From Desulfocapsa sulfexigens (GTDB lineage: Bacteria > Desulfobacterota > Desulfobulbia > Desulfobulbales > Desulfocapsaceae): 8,398 bases of DNA. Location of the stretch: positions 1-8,398 of the forward strand of contig DYNG01000014.1 in NCBI GenBank assembly GCA_020721165.1, given 5' to 3'. A program made the position numbers and the translations under genes. This document shows, one piece after another, positions 7,008 through 8,398 of this stretch. Every line of letters starts with the position of its first letter. Position 1 is the first letter of the stretch. The notes below the pieces were generated by a model that saw only the letters and a program-made list of their open reading frames with translations, did not search any database and was not told the origin of the DNA.

Positions 7008-7730
7008 ATGCTGAAAATTCGTAATGTCGAGTCTGGATACGGGAAGATCAGGGCCATCAGACAGGTGTCCATGCATGTGGAGCCGGGTGAGATTGTCACC
7101 ATCATCGGGGCTAATGGGGCCGGAAAAACGACCCTGCTGGCCACCATTGCCGGCCTGGTCAAGGCCTCTTCGGGTGAAATTCTCTTTGGCGGCCAGAATC
7201 TTGGCGCTGTCTCCGCGCCCAAGATTCCTTTTTTAGGCTGTGTCATGGTGCCGGAAGGCCGGCAGGTCTTTGCGACCATGAGCGTTGAGGAAAACCTCCT
7301 GCTTGGCGCCCATGTCCTGCACAAAGAGGGAAGAGCGGCGGTAGAAGGTCTGCTGGAGCATCAGTACCAGCTTTTTCCGGTTCTTCGAGATCGCAAAACG
7401 CAACTGGCCGGCACCCTCTCCGGTGGTGAACAGCAGATGCTGGCCATGGCCCGGGCCCTGTCGTCGCGGCCTAAAATGGTGATGATGGACGAACCCTCTA
7501 CCGGCTTGGCCCCTCTTATTGTCAAGGAAATTTTTCAGATTATTGTCCGGCTGCGTGATGAAGGCAACACGGTTTTGCTGGTTGAACAGAATGCCAAAGC
7601 GGCCCTGGCCATTGCCGACCGGGGCTATGTCCTGGAGACCGGCAAGGTGATCCTGCAAGGCCCGGCGAGCGATCTGCTCAATAATCGAGATGTGCAGCGG
7701 GCCTATCTGGGGCGGGAAAAGATAGATTGA
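7008..7730 (+). CDS. livF: Branched-chain amino-acid ABC transporter ATPase LivF
   Basis: Second ATPase of the Liv importer, 240 residues, partner of LivG. Walker A is GANGAGKT at 34-41, the signature LSGGEQQ at 137-143, and Walker B MVMMDEPSTGLAP with Asp161 and Glu162. The switch position holds Gln194 (VEQN) instead of His; this His-to-Gln change is the normal LivF state and helps tell it from LivG. The C-terminal AYLGR ending is also usual. The start directly abuts the livG stop, so translation is probably coupled. It is the last gene of the transporter operon; no clear terminator is visible in the 38 bp before the convergent HNH gene. Confidence 0.93.
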   Translation: MLKIRNVESGYGKIRAIRQVSMHVEPGEIVTIIGANGAGKTTLLATIAGLVKASSGEILFGGQNLGAVSAPKIPFLGCVMVPEGRQVFATMSVEENLLLGAHVLHKEGRAAVEGLLEHQYQLFPVLRDRKTQLAGTLSGGEQQMLAMARALSSRPKMVMMDEPSTGLAPLIVKEIFQIIVRLRDEGNTVLLVEQNAKAALAIADRGYVLETGKVILQGPASDLLNNRDVQRAYLGREKID

Positions 7731-7768
7731 AGGGTGATGTGAGACCATGACCAATATTATTTCTTTTG

Positions 7769-8155
7769 TTACGATGATTGTGTTTGCCATTGTAACTGAC
7801 GACCCAGCAGAAGATGGTGCTGCGTTTTTGGATGCCATTTCCTCTTGATGATCCTTCGTTGTACAAGTTGTTTGTATGATTGAGGATCATCCGGTTTTTT
7901 TCTATGATGGCGTTTTTGATTGCAAAACAAACAAGCCGCAACAATGTTGCCTTTGTTGTCTTTCCCTCCGTCACACTGCGCGACAAGATGTTCGGCAGTA
8001 CATTGGAATTTTACGGCTTCTTTTCTTGTGAGTTTATGGTTTTTTGCAAAGTGGTCTTTGTCTTTGAGCCACATTAAAAATCCACAATAATAACAGCGTT
8101 CGGCTTGGCTTTGAAATGCACTAAAACGATGATTTTTAACAGATTTTGCTGACAT
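7769..8155 (-). CDS. HNH endonuclease family protein
   Basis: A 128-residue protein with a compact zinc-bound HNH (beta-beta-alpha metal) nuclease domain. Two CxxC pairs, Cys21-Cys24 and Cys75-Cys78, form the zinc site. TAEHL (His56) supplies the first HNH histidine, followed by GGKDNKGNIVAAC with Asn70 and FCNQKRH with Asn79 and His83. A basic RRIIKRKWH segment near the C-terminus is common at the end of such proteins. The start is well set: ATG at 8155 with AAGGAG seven bases upstream. It is convergent with livF and divergent from the second paaK. The local sequence is AT-richer (50 of 120 bases G or C in 7861-7980) than the liv genes (37 of 60 in 7441-7500), suggesting acquisition. Role unknown: homing/phage-derived nuclease or stand-alone restriction-type enzyme are possible. 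Confidence 0.85.
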   Translation of the reverse strand: MSAKSVKNHRFSAFQSQAERCYYCGFLMWLKDKDHFAKNHKLTRKEAVKFQCTAEHLVAQCDGGKDNKGNIVAACLFCNQKRHHRKKPDDPQSYKQLVQRRIIKRKWHPKTQHHLLLGRQLQWQTQSS

Positions 8156-8162
8156 GAGTAAG

Positions 8163-8168
8163 CTCCTT
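8163..8168 (-). promoter_or_regulatory. Ribosome binding site of the HNH gene
   Basis: CTCCTT on the + strand is AAGGAG on the - strand, seven bases before the ATG at 8155. It supports the minus-strand gene and its start. Confidence 0.7.
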
Positions 8169-8216
8169 AAAAAGAAATTAAAAGAAGCCCGCCCACTAAG
8201 TAAGTAGAAACGGGAA

Positions 8217-8237
8217 CCAGCCGAGATCTCGAACTGG
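8217..8237. repeat. Palindrome in the HNH/paaK-like intergenic region
   Basis: CGAGATCTCG (8222-8231) is a perfect 10-base palindrome. It is flanked by CCAG (8217-8220) and CTGG (8234-8237), which continue the symmetry with slight offset. It sits between two divergent genes, about 60 bp upstream of the HNH start. It could be a protein-binding operator, an RNA hairpin in the HNH leader, or a trace of insertion. Confidence 0.45.
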
Positions 8238-8271
8238 CCACAAAATGCTGTCTATGTAAGAACAACACGAC

Positions 8272-8303
8272 CACATTATGTGATCATTTTGATTTGAAGT
8301 CAA
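8272..8303. promoter_or_regulatory. Candidate operator/promoter region upstream of second paaK-like gene
   Basis: CACATTATGTG (8272-8282) is a perfect palindrome around a central T. A few bases later TTGATTTGAAGTCAA (8289-8303) has TTGA/TCAA arms resembling an FNR/CRP-family site, but its spacing is one base off the FNR pattern. TTGATT (8289-8294) and TTGAAT (8312-8317), 17 bases apart, could be weak -35 and -10 boxes for the gene at 8344. The stretch 8281-8340 is very AT-rich (12 of 60 bases G or C), as promoter regions often are. All of this is suggestive only. Confidence 0.25.
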
Positions 8304-8343
8304 CATTTTTTTTGAATAGTTCATTTTAAAAAAAGGTATTGTT

Positions 8344-8398
8344 ATGTACTGGCAACAGGAAAATGAGTGTTCATCGCGGGCCGATTTGGAGCAGTTGC
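8344..8398 (+). CDS. Second phenylacetate-CoA ligase-like protein, N-terminal start only
   Basis: Only 18 codons are inside the window. The product starts MYWQQENECSSRADLEQL. Aligned with residues 4-21 of the PaaK at 1028 it shares Y, W, E, E, R, L and E, 7 of 18 positions, in the spacing typical of the PaaK N-terminus (YW..E.E...R..LE). AAAGGT lies 6 to 11 bases before the ATG as a ribosome binding site. It diverges from the HNH gene and probably has its own promoter in the AT-rich region before it. The call rests on a short segment and so is moderate; the rest of the gene would have to show the SSGTTGKP P-loop near residue 90. Confidence 0.6.
   Translation, partial: MYWQQENECSSRADLEQL

Noticed and set aside
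7747..7848. Small + strand ORF after livF (33 codons)
   Set aside because: It lies antisense to the HNH gene's 3' end, has no convincing ribosome binding site and no known relatives that I recognise.
7881..8077. + strand ORF inside the HNH region
   Set aside because: It is the complement of the HNH domain codons, which carry clear zinc and catalytic motifs on the - strand.
8190..8290. Possible tRNA-like sequence (TTCGAGATC on the - strand)
   Set aside because: No acceptor, D-arm or anticodon stems can be folded around it; the match is explained by the CGAGATCTCG palindrome.

Overview
The window suggests a moderately GC-rich anaerobic bacterium, most likely a sulfate reducer or relative in the Desulfobacterota (for example Desulfobulbales). 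This rests on gene order alone: indolepyruvate:ferredoxin oxidoreductase, then a PaaK-type aryl-CoA ligase, a tandem-ACT protein and a complete livKHMGF transporter. I recall this arrangement from that group but could not run a search, so the taxonomic call is tentative.

Layout on the + strand: the 3' end of iorB (2-373); a 150-bp gap with a weak terminator-like hairpin (450-475); a small acidic protein of unknown function whose reading frame is broken in an A7 run (524-978); paaK (1028-2338); a 188-bp gap with a perfect 9-bp hairpin (2399-2425); a tandem-ACT protein (2527-2958); then livK (3032-4186), a strong intrinsic terminator (4212-4247), livH (4278-5168), livM (5170-6243), livG (6252-7007) and livF (7008-7730). 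livH through livF are packed with almost no space between them.

The last ~670 bp differ in character. An HNH endonuclease gene lies on the - strand (7769-8155) and converges on livF. It is followed by an AT-rich, palindrome-containing intergenic region (8156-8343), and then by the first 18 codons of a second PaaK-like ligase on the + strand (8344 to the window end).

The genes fit together as an amino-acid uptake and oxidation module. The Liv transporter would bring in branched-chain or aromatic amino acids. After transamination, IorAB would oxidatively decarboxylate the aryl-pyruvates to aryl-acetyl-CoA with reduction of ferredoxin. PaaK would interconvert aryl-acetates and their CoA thioesters, and the ACT protein probably senses an amino acid. 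The individual gene families are well known. The unusual points are the frameshifted gene, the internal terminator between livK and livH, the HNH insertion and the second paaK.
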